A stretch of DNA of 64,000 nt from positions 4,712,001-4,776,000 of the forward strand of contig NW_025408667.1 of the NCBI RefSeq assembly GCF_020360975.1, written 5' to 3'. Source of the stretch: Hirsutella rhossiliensis. Its lineage: Eukaryota > Ascomycota > Sordariomycetes > Hypocreales > Ophiocordycipitaceae. Shown one piece after another: positions 1 to 12,721 of this stretch (within the stretch, counting starts at the first letter, position 1; each line of letters begins with the position of its first letter). The notes under the pieces were generated by a model. It worked only from the letters and a program-made list of their open reading frames with translations, ran no database searches and was not told the DNA's origin. The position numbers and the translations under genes were made by a program.

Positions 1-3000
1 AAGTATCGATCGATTTATTGATTCCTTAAAATAGGTAGCTATCCGCGGACCGGAATACGCTAATAAACTAATAATATTAATTACTAGCTTACTCCGCGGA
101 ACCGCTATTAAATAGTATTTCGGCGATCTTAGTGAGTCCGACTAAGCTATACTTTATACCCTAGGCTAGGGATATACCGCCTAGTGCACTAAACTATAAA
201 AACGCTTCGCTATCCGGCTAAAAGTAGCTTTAAGATCGTTATAAATAGAACGATTTACTACCTTAGATATTATAAACGGAGCCGACTTCTATAAATAGAT
301 ATTAAAGCTCCGCTAAAAAGCAAAAGTAGTACTATACTTAGAAGAGCACCTTACTATACTAGTCTATTAACGACTAGATATATTACTATAAGAATTATTC
401 CGCTAACCTACTAGTCTAGAATTATTCGATACTTAGATTAATAACTATAAGTAACTTATCTTATAGTTAGAAACTAAGCTAATAGTTAGGTTATAGGGGA
501 AGATAAGTAACGTAGTAAAAGGATATATATAAGGCGGGTTACGCGAAACTAAGAATAAGACTATAGTAAACTCTGCTTTATTTATAGCTAAACTAAGCGG
601 CTAGAAACCCTAGGAATAAGGATAATTCTAATAGAAAGGAAATATAACGACTATATTAAGATAAAATAATCTACGCTAGATAGATAGGGGCCTAGTACTA
701 AACTAGTTAACTAGTCCCTAAACTAAACTATAGCCTTAGGATTCGAAACTAAAGGAGGGCTCTTAGGAAAACCTAATTATTATTAACCTTGCCTATTAGC
801 TTTAAGCGGTACTAACTAACGACTAGGGCGGGATCTATCTTTCCTAGGAAATATAATACTAGATCCTATTTACCTAGGATAAAGGGCTAGAAGATAATAA
901 TACTACCGCCGATATAGGAGAAGAAACTAAAGAAATAAAAGATAAGATTCTATTTATTCCTAATATAATAGAACTAAAACCTATAAGACCGAGCCGTTCG
1001 CTTAGAATACTAAGGAACTAGCTAACTATAAAAGCAGCGCTATAAACCGAAATATTAAATCTATTAAAGCCGTCCTAGTTTACGTACGCCTAGATATCTA
1101 TCTTTAGAACTAAAGGCCTAGACTAGCTATTAAACGTATATATAGACTCTAGTATAGCCCGCTCTATAATTAAGGAAGACTAGCTTAACTACTTTAATAA
1201 TATAACCCTCGATATAACCTAGTAGGTCCTACTATCTAGTATAAGGAAAAGCTAAACTAAGGGTTAAGCGACCTTAATAATAAATATCCTAGGGAAATAA
1301 GGAATAGGATTTAAGGTTAGATAGTTTACTATTAGCGCCTAGGTAGTCTAAACCCTATCTATAGGATTATTACTTAGATAAGATTTCTTAGTACTAAATA
1401 AAGTCGATATCTTAAATTCTAAGGGAATAATATTTATTAGCTTATATAGTAACTTAATAGTTATAGCTCGCTTAACTTAATAGGGCTACGCGATCCGTTA
1501 TTAGGTTACGTACTAAGCTAACGTCGACGTCCCTATATATAGGATAGAACGCCTACTAGTATAGATTAAGGACGTACTAAGGGATCGTAACTTAGTATTC
1601 TTTCTAAGAGACCTATTATTAGCCTATAACCTAATCCGAGGTATAACTCTAGTTATAGCAGTTAATACTACCGCTCGCCGCGTTAGATTTAAAAAAGGAT
1701 AGTACTTAGGGACGCTAGTAGACCTTAGCGATAAAATATAGTTCTTATAGATCGACCTACCTAAGGAAACCCTAGCTAAGGTAACTCCGACTAAAGAGCT
1801 AGCTATACGTAAAACTATAGAATATAGCGACCTATAATAAGTTACTAACCTATTAGTAGAAACCCTAGAAATAACTACTTTAGAGGACGTTAAGATCTAT
1901 AATTAAAACCCTATATTTATAGAAAAGATCTAATATATAGTCGCCTCCTTCCTAACCCTATAGAAGGACTAGGGTACTATTAAGGTCTACCTAGACTACT
2001 ATATATATATTCCGCTAATAGAAAATTAGCACCTACGTAAACTAGCGTCTAGGGCTTACCCGCTTAGCTAGAAGGATAAGGCACTAATTAACTAGACCTA
2101 CGAGGACCTATACTAAAAGGGGCGTATAGAATAAGCTATAGAGGCAACCCTATTCGCTTGCCTTATATTCGTAGTTTAGAGAACTATATACGGTAATAAA
2201 AAGGGCCGAATAGTAATAGACCTACGCGCTCTTAATAGTATAGCTATCTTAGACGCTTACTTAATACCGCTTTAAGGAGATATAATCTAGAAGCTATAGG
2301 GGAAACGCTTTATTTCCGCTATAAACGCTTAGTCTTTCTTCTATTAGTTCCTTATCTATAAGGAGTATCGGGAAAGGTTTATAGTAATTAGCTATAAAGG
2401 CTTAGAACGACTAATAGTAGCCTTAATAGGATATAAGAACTTACTTATATACGTTTAAAGATTTATAGACTAAATCCTCTAGGAATATATAAAATATTCC
2501 TCTAAGTATATTAATAATATCGTAATATACTTAGATATAAAAGACGATTATATTTATTACCTTTAAGCTATCTTCTAACTCTTCGTAGACTATAACTTAG
2601 CCCTAGCTAAATTAAAATTATTCTTAAGCTACCTATCTATAAAACTATTAGGATTTTAAGTTAATAGTATCGGCCTAATAAATACTAAAGAACGAGTATA
2701 AGTATTATAGGATATAGAGTTTCTAAATACCCTATAAGTACTAGAAAAGTAGCTTAGCTTAGTTAACTAGCTACGGTACCTAGTAGCCTACTTCCCTTAG
2801 AGGGTAGAGGCGCTCTAGGTTTAGAAAACGGCGATACTTAAGGAAGTATAAGATAGTTAAGCGCTACTTAAAGGACTAGTAAGAAATAGATATACCTCTA
2901 AGATAATATACTAACCTTCCTTAGCGGAGGCCTTCTAAGATATTATAAACGCTCTTATAAAACTAATATAGCTATACTATTTCGACCTACGATAGCTATT

Positions 3001-5170
3001 ATTCCTATAAATCGACGCTAGCCGCGAGCTAGGCTTTATAGTAGTAGCCTTCTACCTCGTACTAGGGGTAGACTAGAACCTAGGAAGGACCCCGCCCTAA
3101 ATAAGTATCTAGCTAATCCTTTACCTTAGTAAACGCTTAACTAGCGGAGAACCTAGATACTAGCCTATAGAACTTAAAGTCGCCTATCTTTCCTAGGCTT
3201 ATCGGAAGCTCTAGTTATATATTATCTCTACCTTACTACTAAAGGTCGTCGTACTAACTAACTACGCCGCTATAAGCGTAATCTTAAAGTAAATATCGTT
3301 ATTTACTACTAGTATAAAGATAAATAATTAGCTCGTGCTCGCTTTATAGTACCTTAGCTAGTTTCCCTTAGAGGTCTACTATATTCCTAGAACTATAAAT
3401 ATCCTTACCGATATACTATCTCGACTACTATCTATAATATCTAGGAAATATAAACCTAGGGAATTAGACCGTGTCTAAGAAGATAAAGTACCGGTTAAAT
3501 ATATATATATAGTTATAGAATCTTTTATCTAACCTAACCTATGCTAGAAGATCTAGGAAGTATACGTAGAAGAACCTAGGTAGGCTAGTATACTAAAGTA
3601 GCTTAAAAGCGATAAGTCCTAGGTCGGTCTCTTATTTATTAAGCGGAATAGGTTACTCTACTTAGTTAAGACCTAAGGTCGTTACTAGCTCTATATCCCT
3701 ACTACTTACGCTAAGGAAATTATCGCCGACGACTATATATATAAATTCTACCTTAAACGGTAAAGGATATAAGAGGAATTATCCTTTACGTTTGCTATTA
3801 CTAGCCTTAAGAAGCTTATTAACGGCTTTATCGATAAGTATAATACCTATTATAGGAACTAAACCGACTAGTTAAAGGCCCTTAGTAAGTTAGTTCTAAT
3901 TACTTTCCTAGCCTTACCTTTTTATATAATCGCTATAGATTTTATAATAGGGCTCCTAGACGTCCCCGCGGACTAAACTCTATAGATACTACCTATCGGG
4001 GTCTACTATAATATACTACTAATAGTAACTAATAAGTTCTCGAAAATAAGGCTCCTTATCTTAGGCTACGATTAGGTTACTATAGAAGACTAAGCTAAGG
4101 TATTATTTACCGAGTTAATACGCTATAACTAAGGGATTCCCGCTTAGATTATTTCCGACTAGGACCTTAAGTTCCTTTTAGCGTTTTAAAAGGGACTATA
4201 GATAGCGTATAGGTTTAAGTTACTAGTATTTATAGCTTAGTATCCTTAGACTAACGGCTTATTAAAATAACGTAACTAGGTAGTTAAAACTATACTTTAG
4301 TTCTTTATAACCGACTTCCTATCCTATTAATAGGTCGACGCGTTACTATTACTTTAATTTACCTTTAATAACTCTTACTCCTTAATAATTAGCACCTCTT
4401 TAAGCGAGCTATTAACCGGGATATAAATAGACGATAGTAGGCGATACCTTAGGGAAGGCCCCTTATAGATAGATAGGGAAATACTCTAAGACTAGGCTAG
4501 GATCTTAGTCGCTTTAGCTTAGGCGGGAATAAAGAAGCGGTATAACGCGAAGCACTAAGCGCTAGAGTTTAAGCTTAGGGACTAGGTATAGCTTTAGCTA
4601 GGGAAAGGATATAGCGTAGTCGACGGACGAGTAGCGAAGTTAAAGGAACGCCGTATAGGACTATTTAAAGTCCTTAAACGGATCGGCTATCTAGCCTACC
4701 GCCTCGACCTAGCTAGATCCCTAAATATCTATAATATTATTTCCGTCGTATAGCTATAGCTAGCTAAATAACTAAACGCCTAACCTAGCCTAGAACCTAA
4801 TACTAACTACTAGGAAGTTAAAAGAATCCTTAACTCTAGAACTTATAAATATAGCTAAGGAACTACTTATATAGAATACCTCGTTAGCTAGAAAGGCTAG
4901 CTAAGTAACTATAATTCTTAGGTAGCCGCTAAGGATATTATTACTAAAGACCTTATTAAAGAATTTAATATATAGTAAGGAGCGTTATAAGGTCGTATTA
5001 CCTATACCTAGAAGCTCCGCGCGCGCGCCGTATAACGGTATAAGCCGCTATAGCTAAGGGAGAAATAATAGTACGTAGTACGCGCTATTACCGTTCGTTC
5101 TCTTAAAAGTCTAGGGATAGGTTAACTAGCTAATAAGTATTAATAGGCCGCCTATAGCGAATAGTAATCC
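1..5170 (+). mobile_element. Ty3/gypsy chromovirus 1, RIP-destroyed, left end outside window
   Basis: Degenerate LTR retrotransposon on the plus strand. Read through TAA/TAG stops, one frame gives protease, reverse transcriptase, RNase H, integrase and a C-terminal chromodomain-like segment in Ty3/gypsy order. Positions 1 to about 860 should hold gag and leader but are too mutated to assign. No LTR pair was found: the 5' end lies before the window and the 3' LTR was not recognised between 4990 and 5570. CpA and TpG are almost absent throughout, the signature of intense RIP. Right limit approximate. Confidence 0.75.
1080..4985 (+). pseudogene. pol: gypsy pol pseudogene (PR-RT-RH-IN-chromodomain)
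   Basis: The aspartic protease site appears near 1147 as D-S-S-I-A-R-S, where D-S/T-G is usual. RT spans about 2200-2800; its catalytic box reads Y-I-N-N-I-V-I-Y near 2510, both aspartates having become asparagine as expected from G-to-A change. RNase H covers roughly 2990-3450. The integrase core, about 3930-4400, contains IAIDFIIGL and SD-DLKFL type motifs. A chromodomain-like tail (EYLV..KG..SNYNS) sits near 4870-4970. Dozens of TAA/TAG stops at former Gln and Trp codons make it non-functional. It resembles fungal chromodomain gypsy elements; the exact family was not identified. Confidence 0.75.
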
Positions 5171-5569
5171 GATACTATATTTTAGTACTTATATTTATTT
5201 TATTTTAGGAACTTAATTTCCTTATCTTTTTACGCTCCCCTTTTTATACTAAACCGCGCCCCTCTTATACTTATATTTAAGGTTCCCGCTATCTAAGGCT
5301 ATAAGTATCGTAGTAAGGACCTAGTATTTCGCTAGTATTTCTCTAACTAAATCTACTACCGACCGCCGCGCCTAAGCCTTAAGGGGTTCTAATAAGTAGT
5401 CTAATTATATAAGAATAAAGTAGAGCTCCTCTAAAACCTTAAGTCTAATACGGCCGCTTTTACTAAGTAAAAGCGGGATAATTATAGTATATATACTAAC
5501 TACCGCGACCTCCTTACTAGAGAAGGATACGATCTTAATATAGGCTTAGTAGAAAACGGTATATACTAC
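5171..5569. other. RIPed spacer without recognisable gene
   Basis: AT-rich sequence between the gypsy 1 pol tail and the next degenerate ORF. It includes T-rich runs at 5180-5250. It may contain the missing 3' LTR of gypsy 1, but no second copy exists in the window to prove it. Confidence 0.4.
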
Positions 5570-7510
5570 GCCCTACTATCTCTTCCCCCGTTTAAAGCCC
5601 GCGACCTATATAACTATAACTAGCTATACTTCTCTATACCTTATAGTACTACCGCCTATCGCAATACTATTATAACTCCTATAACTACCTAAACTAGTAA
5701 GAATATAACGATAACTATCTAACTATAATAGGTTAGCGCTTCCTATCGCTACGATCTTAGTACTTCTTTATGCGTTTACTTTAACGACTATACCTTATCG
5801 CTATTAAGCTCTAGTAATTCGTTTAGCGACTCGTTACTATCGGTCTTTAGTATTATAGGAAAAACCCTTAGTACCCCTTATAACGCCCGCGGGTAGTTTA
5901 CCCTATTATTTAATAAGGACGAGCTTCTCCTTCTATCGCTACGCGACCTAGACGGGGCTATCTTCCCCGATAAAACTAAGATAATAACTAACGCCCTTAG
6001 AACCGCGTAGATCGCTACTATCTTAGCCGACGTCGTTAATAAGCTCCTATTTAGATAGGTCGCCTCTATAAACGCTAAGATACTTAAGATTATTGCTACT
6101 ATTACTAGCGTAAAGTGCCTTCCCGCCTATCTAAAGATATTCGAGGCCGCCGCTATAAAGGAGCGTAAGGCTATTAGTATACTAGGAACCTATAAGTTTA
6201 GGGAGAGCCTTAAGTATACCCTAGCTAAACCTAGAGGATCTAGTATAGTAGACCTTACCTTTAATAAGCTATTAAGGAACCTATTTACTAGACGCTTACT
6301 TACTACCGCCGCGGCCCTACCCTCTACTCCTTTTAAATAGGCTAACCTATTCGCTAAGGAATAGGCCCTAAGACTAGTCTAATAAAAGCTTAACCCCTTC
6401 TAGGTTCTAAGCTATAGAAAACCTAGACTATTCCCTATTATACCTTTCGTAGTATACTACGATAACCCGGCCGATATAGATAGCTATATAGGCATCGTTT
6501 ACTCTAGGTTAAAAGTACTAGTTTATAGAGCCCTAGACGCGGCCGTAATTTAGGTAAATCTATTTACTACTATCCGTAAGGAGGCCGACGCCGACCTCTC
6601 GCTTAGCTAGTGCGCCGCCCTTACTAAAGTGCCCGCCGGCTTTATCTATTAGTTTACTTTCGCCGCCTACCTCTTAGACGACTCGCCTAAGCTCGCCGCG
6701 GTATACTAAAGAGCGGCCTATATTAGCCCCCTTTATATACTAGTAGCGGCCCGCCCTCAAACGGCTAATATAATAGCCTATTTTAACTTATTAGACTAAG
6801 AATTTACTAATATATACCTAGGTAGGTTCTAGAACCTAGGCCCGACTATATAGGTACTAGTAGTAGTAATCTATAACTAGGTTCTAGCCTCTCGCGATAG
6901 ACTAGCTATAATACTCCTAGTAGAACCGGCCCTAAATAACGCCTATAGCGTGCCTATCTATAAAGCCTCCGATATATAGGATACCCTAGATAACGTGCTA
7001 GTAGGCCCTAAGGATTTAATAAAGGAGGAAGCTAAGGAGGAGATTACCTACCCTACCCTTACCCTTATAGCGTAAGACGGTCGGTTATTAGTTTAGCCTT
7101 ATTATATCCCCGGTCTTATTTATTTTTTCTACTAGCTTAGCTATAGAGCGCCCCTAGTTATAGTTAGTTTTCCCTAGCTTAGCCGTACTACGCCCCCGGC
7201 CTTACTCGTTTATTACCCCGGCTTAGCTACTTAGTACCCCTAGTTTTAGTAGTGTTTTACTCTTAGATTAGCCGCCTCGCGCCCTTAGTATTAGTCGTAC
7301 TAGGTTACGTCTTAGATAAAATATAAGTTTATTCCTTATACTAACCTTAGAAATCTATATAACTTTACTATAATTCCTTATTAGCGTAACTCCCGCTTAA
7401 ATACTATAGGAGACTAATAAGGACGTCGGTTAATTCTTTCGCCCTAAGTATTTATTATAGGATACCCTATAGTCGATAATCTAGGTACCTATAATAATAT
7501 CGGCCTTCCT
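5570..7510 (+). pseudogene. RIP-shredded ORF of unknown function (about 640 codons)
   Basis: A single plus-strand frame stays interpretable for nearly 2 kb when TAA/TAG stops are read through, so this was probably coding before RIP. The first two thirds look globular and helical (segments such as INAKILKIIATITS and LFNKDELLLLSLRDLDG near 5920-6130). The part after about 7080 would have been rich in Pro, Gln and Tyr. I see no RT, integrase, transposase or zinc-finger motif. It could be a gag or accessory ORF of an LTR element, since gypsy sequence lies on both sides, or a captured host gene. No start codon can be chosen. Confidence 0.4.
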
Positions 7511-7899
7511 TAAGGAAGTTACCCTTAACTCCTTAAGGCTCCCCGCGGAAGAAGGAACTTAGAAGCTACTAGGCAAACTCTAGGAAATTACTTAGAAATC
7601 CTAAAAATAATAACTAAGCGGATTATATAGACGTTTTATAGAGATTTCCCTTAGGGATATATTATATAGGGAATATACTATGATTTCCGAAGTAATAATA
7701 GCTCCTTAGGGATTATATTAATATTTCCCTAAGAAGTTACTATAAGAATATAGTAGGGAAATTATAGAGAAATACCTATACTTACCTAGGGAAAATACTA
7801 GGAAATACCGCTAATACGCTATACTACTATCGTACGATTATAAGGTTAAGATATTACTTAGTTAAAACCCTAAGTAAGGTCTTACGCTCGCTATAGTAT
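7511..7899. other. RIPed unassigned sequence
   Basis: AT-rich stretch with repeated phrases of the form GGGAATATA and TTTCCCT around 7620-7800. No coding frame or terminal repeat recognised. Confidence 0.3.
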
Positions 7900-10680
7900 A
7901 TATAGAAGATTAAGAACCTATTAGATCTTAGGCGGGTAGAGAAGAATATAGATAGTTATTACTACTCTTACTTTAACTTATAAGACCGGTAGCTAGTCTA
8001 TATTTAACGCGCGTAATAACGTATAGTAGCTAGTCTATATAATACGTTTAATTATATATAGTAGCTAGTCCGTTTAATTACCTATTAGACCTATACTAGA
8101 TCTAGGTAAATAGTAAGGTTAATATACTAGCCCCGTACTAAGGGACTAGTGCTTAATATACTAGCTATTTAAAGGATCTATAGCGTATTCTAAAAGCTAT
8201 CTTTTATTTATTAGTAGGGGTAACCCTAATCTTATAAAACGCTACTATAATATCTACCTTAGTAAACTACCTTAGCTTAGCTATAGTTTATAAGGTCTTA
8301 CTTAGTAAGGGTAAGGGATAGCGGTCCCTCTTTATTATATAGTTTAAACCTTTATAATCTATATAAAAGTAGATACCTTTACTAAGCTTCTTTACTATAA
8401 GGACTAGTATTATAGCTAGTAAGCTACTAACTTTAATAAATCCCTTATTAAGTAGTTTTATAGGAGTCTTTTATAGTACTAATAGCTCCTTACGGGATAT
8501 ACTATAAAGCGGTCCCTAGGGTAGGGGCTTCTCTTAGCTATACTTATCTTTTAGGACTTTAATCTTTAGGTCTATATCTAGCTAATAAGGGGGTAGCTAG
8601 TCGGCTAGTTACTAAGAGTAAGCTTAAGACTATATATAGTACTATAGTAATAGCTTCTTTATTATATTAGTCTTTAGTTTTAGTCTTAGGGCCTTATTAA
8701 TATCTACTATTATAACTAAGTAAACTTTAATATTACTTTTATATTTATTATAGCGTGCTTTTATTAAAAAGGTTATAGCTATAATATTAAAGACGTTTAG
8801 CTAAGGAGGCTAATAATATCGTTAGTCTTATACTTAAACTTTATTAAACCCGATCTTAAGATATCCTTCCTTTATATAGATATAAATATCTTAGTCTTTT
8901 ATTTATTATTTACCTAAGATTATATCTTAGTTTAGATCGTCGATAATATATATAAAAATATAATACTACTAATATCTATTAAGGTCGATCGATATATATA
9001 TAATCTTATTAATTTTAACCTCTTTACTATCTCCCGCTATATTCTCTAAGATATATAGCTAAACGTATATATATAGTAATTAATAAAAGTAAAATATATA
9101 CTTACTAACCGCGCTATAGTAAAGGCAGCTATAGTTAATACGAGATAGTATAAAGTTTATACCGTTTACCTTAATATTTACTATAAACGGTTCTTTATTT
9201 ATTTTTACTTTTTTACTTATATCCTATTCTCTTATAGCCGCTATATATCCTTAGTTTAAATCTTTATAGCTATAAGAAGAAGTATTATTTTTAGCGATCT
9301 TAGCTTTAGTAACTACTAGTTATAATAAGGTTATAGTATTAACCTAGGTACGTTAGGTTATATTTATAGGCTATATAGGCATAGCTAATAAGTAGCGCTT
9401 AATTTTATAGTTATCTCTTCTATAATAAAAGTAATGCCCTTTACGGTAATAGGCGTTTATCTTAGCCTAGTTAAATTACTTAGTATACTTTCTTAATAAC
9501 GCTTAGTCCTTTAGTCGCTTAGATTAGTAGCTATATATATTCTTATTACTATAGGTATATATAGCGTTTACCTTTATAGATACTTATAAAGTTAGCTCTT
9601 ATTTTATTATATCTCTTTATTTAATATCGGATTTCTAGCTAGACTATTTCTAAGAAGCCTAGCCTTTATAGTTCTAATAGTTCTTATAGTTATCTAAACT
9701 CTTTATTTTACCTTAGGGCCCTTTCTACTAACGTAATAGTTCTATCTAGCTACTTAGTAAATCGTACCTCCTTACTAGCCTAATATAGCTACTAATAATA
9801 AAGGGGTTAAAGCCTATAAGGGCTACTTTTATTTTATTATTTAGTACCTCCTTAAGGTAGGAAATCTTACTATTATTTAACTAATACTTAGTATTAGTAT
9901 TAGCGATCCCCTTCTTAAAGTAAGGGTAAAAGGATATAAATAGTTTATTCTCTCCTTACTTAATCGAATATAGATTATATATAGCTCTTTACTTACGATC
10001 CCTCTCCTTATATAATAACTTAAAGCGGTTAAGTAGTTTAGTAATATTAAACGTTCTCTTCTTAGTTTATATCTCTATAAATATAGTTATATTATCTTTA
10101 GCCTTACCTTCTAGGCTTATAAAGATATATATAAAGTAGCCCTTTATATCTCTAAGGGCTTCTTTATTAACTTATAGTTTTCCTTTAGTTTTTAGTTTCT
10201 ATCTTCGCTACTAAGCCTTATCGCCGTTAAATTTTAATATATCTTATAATTTAAGGCGCTTAGTTAGGTAAGGCTTATAAGTAGTAACTATATAGGTATC
10301 CTTAATAGGGATAGCTAGGGTAATAGATATCGTTAGCTTTAAGGGTTTAAATAAGTAGGCTTACTAGTATTATTAAGGTTTTAGGGTAATAAAACGTTCT
10401 TTAAACTAAGTATTTCTTTAGGAACTCTCTTCTCTTAGACTTTATATCTTAGTAACTAGGGCGCTAAAGACGTCTAGCTATATATTATTATTATCTTTAG
10501 CTATCGCGACTTTATTAAACGCTAATATTTTAATAGGACTTAGTTACTTTAGTACCTTTAATATCTTTAGTATCTTTAGTATCTTTAGTATCTTTAGTAT
10601 CTTTAATGATCTTAATAGTATATAAAAGGCCTTTAGTAAGTTAATATAACTAACTAGTCCCTATATTATTTACTATTAAG
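7900..10680 (-). pseudogene. Ty3/gypsy element 2 gag-protease-RT, RIPed and 3'-truncated
   Basis: On the minus strand the order from 10680 downwards is gag-like, protease region, then RT. RT is the clearest part: a frame near 8400-8300 reads IDYKGLN..IKRDRYPLPLL, the conserved fungal gypsy motif, followed near 8285-8230 by FTKVDII.AFYKIRV. Upstream (8700-8450) is the usual pre-RT linker ending in LLVLRKTLL-like residues. Near 9450-9420 a Y-x-R-K-G-H-Y segment may be a CCHC zinc knuckle whose Cys codons mutated to Tyr. RT breaks off around 7900, so RNase H and integrase are missing. Many TAA/TAG stops; no LTR recognised. Confidence 0.65.
10562..10606. repeat. 9-bp tandem repeat (TATCTTTAG)n
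   Basis: About five near-perfect copies of TATCTTTAG. Read on the minus strand in the gag-like frame they encode repeated Lys-Asp-Thr, so this may be a degenerate peptide repeat in the gag N-terminus of gypsy 2. Confidence 0.8.
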
Positions 10681-10682
10681 AT

Positions 10683-10708
10683 AGAGAAGAAAGAAAGAAA
10701 GAAAGAGA
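10683..10708. repeat. GAAA microsatellite
   Basis: Run of AGAAAGAAAGAAAG-type repeats directly next to the solo LTR. The first target-duplication copy (AGAAT, 10706-10710) overlaps its right end. Confidence 0.85.
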
Positions 10709-10710
10709 AT

Positions 10711-11404
10711 TATAAGAAGGTAAGAGTAATAAGCGTAGAATCGGGTAATCGATAACGTAAGCGGAAAGATCGGTCGAAGGAGTATAGGGTAGGATTTTGT
10801 CTGGAATTTATAACGAGCATATAAGGGGCTGAATAATATATTAAAAGAATAGCGTTGTAAAAGATGCTTGTAAACTTACTTATTCTATCTACTACTCCTA
10901 GGGAAATCCTTCGTCTTTTATAGACCATTGCTCGCCTACTAGTAGACTAAGTAGTTAGCTTTCTAGCACATTCTATAGTGCTTAAAAAGCTCTATCTATA
11001 GTATATCTTCCTAACTTAGTAGGTGGTCTGATTATGGCGTGATGGTTAACGTAAGACTATGGGTTCTAGCATGAGTAGTAGATTTAACTAGAATGTTCTA
11101 TGCCCTACCTATTCTCGTATCGCGGATATCTTCGGAACCGCTAGGCTAAAATAGGCAATAGGGTATCCGTTCTGCTCGTAATTGACTTATGCATTTTATG
11201 CATATTTTTGTTTATAAGGATAGGCTTATCCTAACCCTTTCCTAGAGGAAGGTATAGTTATCTAGTAGAGGTCTTTGTCTTTTAAGGGTTATTCCCTTAG
11301 ACTATATTATAGAGCCTCTTTTTACTAGCTTATTCTATAAAGCCTCCCTATGCCTGTTATTTCTTTATAATAGTAAAATAGGAATATAAGTGTATATTCT
11401 TATA
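10711..11404 (-). mobile_element. Solo LTR, family TATAAGAA...TTCTTATA, copy 1
   Basis: A 694-bp element flanked by perfect 5-bp direct repeats AGAAT (10706-10710 and 11405-11409). It is an inverted copy of 22983-23679 and starts like 63947-64000. Ends are TATAAGAA and TTCTTATA on the minus strand; converting RIP-type TA back to TG/CA gives the canonical LTR ends TG...CA, so this is inferred to be a solo LTR rather than a MITE. A TATAAAAG box lies near 10920 on the minus strand. The centre is much less RIPed than its surroundings. A 72-codon open frame (10710-10928, minus) is shared by both full copies but matches no protein I know. Confidence 0.75.
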
Positions 11405-12189
11405 AGAATCTACTATATAAGGGTATAATAGTATTTTATAGCTTTAAGCTAATAAAAGGTTCTAGAAGCTAAGCGGCTTACTTATTATAGTACTAACGAA
11501 AGTATTAGTAAAACTAGCGGTTTATTTTCTCCTTAGGTAATATCTAGTTATTCCTTTAGCTTAGAAGGATATTATATATCTAAACGGCTATATAATAGAC
11601 TTCTAGCTAGAGTTTATATAGTAGAAGGCCGAATATATAGGGTATTTATTACTAATTAATACCCTTAGGGCGCTTTATACTACTAGTTAGTTCCTTAGTA
11701 TATAGTAGCGGAAGCTTAATATTAATACCTACCTCTATAGCTTAGATTTAGAACTTAGAGTTAAGTTAGAAGGGTAGGTTAATAATAGTCCTTTTATTAT
11801 CGATCTTAATCTTATAGATCTATATACCTATATATTATTTAACTCGGGCTTTAAAGTCCTTAATAATCTAGCTAACTTCTATTTTTAAAGTTAAAGACTA
11901 CGAAAATATTATACTACTATATTCGTCGGTAATAAGTAGAATATAGCGGTGTCTATTATAGGCTATAAGGAACTTAAAAATATTAATAAAGACCTAAAAG
12001 AATAGTTATCTTTATTTATTTAAGGATTCCCTATAAGAGATAATCTTAGTTACCTTACTAGTACTATAAGCTATATATTAAATAGTAGTTAGACCCTTAA
12101 TCTAGATGCCCTTTACCTATAAGATAAGTTATTTAAGTGCTCTTAGCCCTATATAATAAGATCGGAGATACTAGGTTTTAGACGAATCT
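11405..12189. other. RIPed unassigned sequence, continues at 19998
   Basis: Together with 19998-20233 this formed one ~1 kb segment before the chromovirus inserted. A minus-strand frame can be read through stops, but no domain is recognised. It ends in the AATCT (12185-12189) that was duplicated by the insertion. Confidence 0.35.
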
Positions 12190-12658
12190 TGTTACGACCC
12201 GACCAACGGATGTTACGACCCGACCAACGGATGGCCATGACACGGGCCAGGGATGACTAACCGCTGAAGGATCACGTGACCATGCGAAAGGTGATCGGTG
12301 GATCGCCTTACGATCAAGCGAGCGGTGCTCGACGGATCGTTCATCGATCAAGGTGATCACCTCTGTGATCACCTCCAGCACCTCGCGATCAGAGACGGGC
12401 AGTTGGGTATATATAGCTGCCCCATTTCACTCCTTTAGACTAGATAGCTCTTTAGCTTTCAACACAATCATTACGATCCCTATCACGATCTCATCTCTGA
12501 TTCCGATCACTTGATTACCTGGTTACAGTCTACGGTCTACGACCTCCGACTCATCACCAACGTGACATACTTATCATTGCTCAGACCACGCCCTGTTGTA
12601 TCTGCCAACATAAACCCCACGACAGGTTTATCCCTTGGGAATATCACCGGTCGTCACA
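12190..12658 (+). repeat. 5' LTR of young chromovirus
   Basis: Starts with a 21-bp unit beginning TGTTACGACCCGACC that is repeated once in tandem (12190-12231). U3 holds GATCACCT/AGGTGATC inverted repeats around 12280-12375. A TATATATAG box lies at 12408-12416. The inferred transcript start at about 12454 is set by the self-priming match to the PBS. Confidence 0.95.
12408..12416 (+). promoter_or_regulatory. TATA box of the chromovirus LTR promoter
   Basis: TATATATAG, 46 bp upstream of AGCTTTCAAC (12454-12463), whose complement forms the primer binding site. That spacing suits a pol II start. The same box is in the 3' LTR at 19747-19755. Confidence 0.7.
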
Positions 12659-12659
12659 C

Positions 12660-12669
12660 GTTGAAAGCT
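12660..12669 (+). promoter_or_regulatory. Self-priming primer binding site
   Basis: GTTGAAAGCT, one base after the 5' LTR, is the exact reverse complement of AGCTTTCAAC at 12454-12463 inside the LTR, just downstream of the TATA box. In Tf1/sushi elements the 5' end of the mRNA folds back on the PBS and primes reverse transcription instead of a tRNA. The arrangement is seen directly; the mechanism is inferred from that family. Confidence 0.7.
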
Positions 12670-12721
12670 CTTGTTCAGAACGATACCGCGTCTCTCTGAG
12701 CAATATCGCATAACTGTCAAC

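Noticed and set aside
10562..10606. CRISPR-like array
   Set aside because: Perfect 9-bp head-to-tail repeats without spacers; simple tandem repeat in a eukaryotic context.
10710..10928. 72-codon minus-strand ORF, repeated at 23462-23683
   Set aside because: Lies inside the solo LTR downstream of its TATA box and has no recognisable domain; conservation reflects the repeat, not a demonstrated protein.
12178..12381. 67-codon minus ORF at both LTRs (also 19487-19720)
   Set aside because: Arises from the 21-bp tandem repeat and inverted repeats of U3; crosses the element border at 12190, so it cannot be an element gene.
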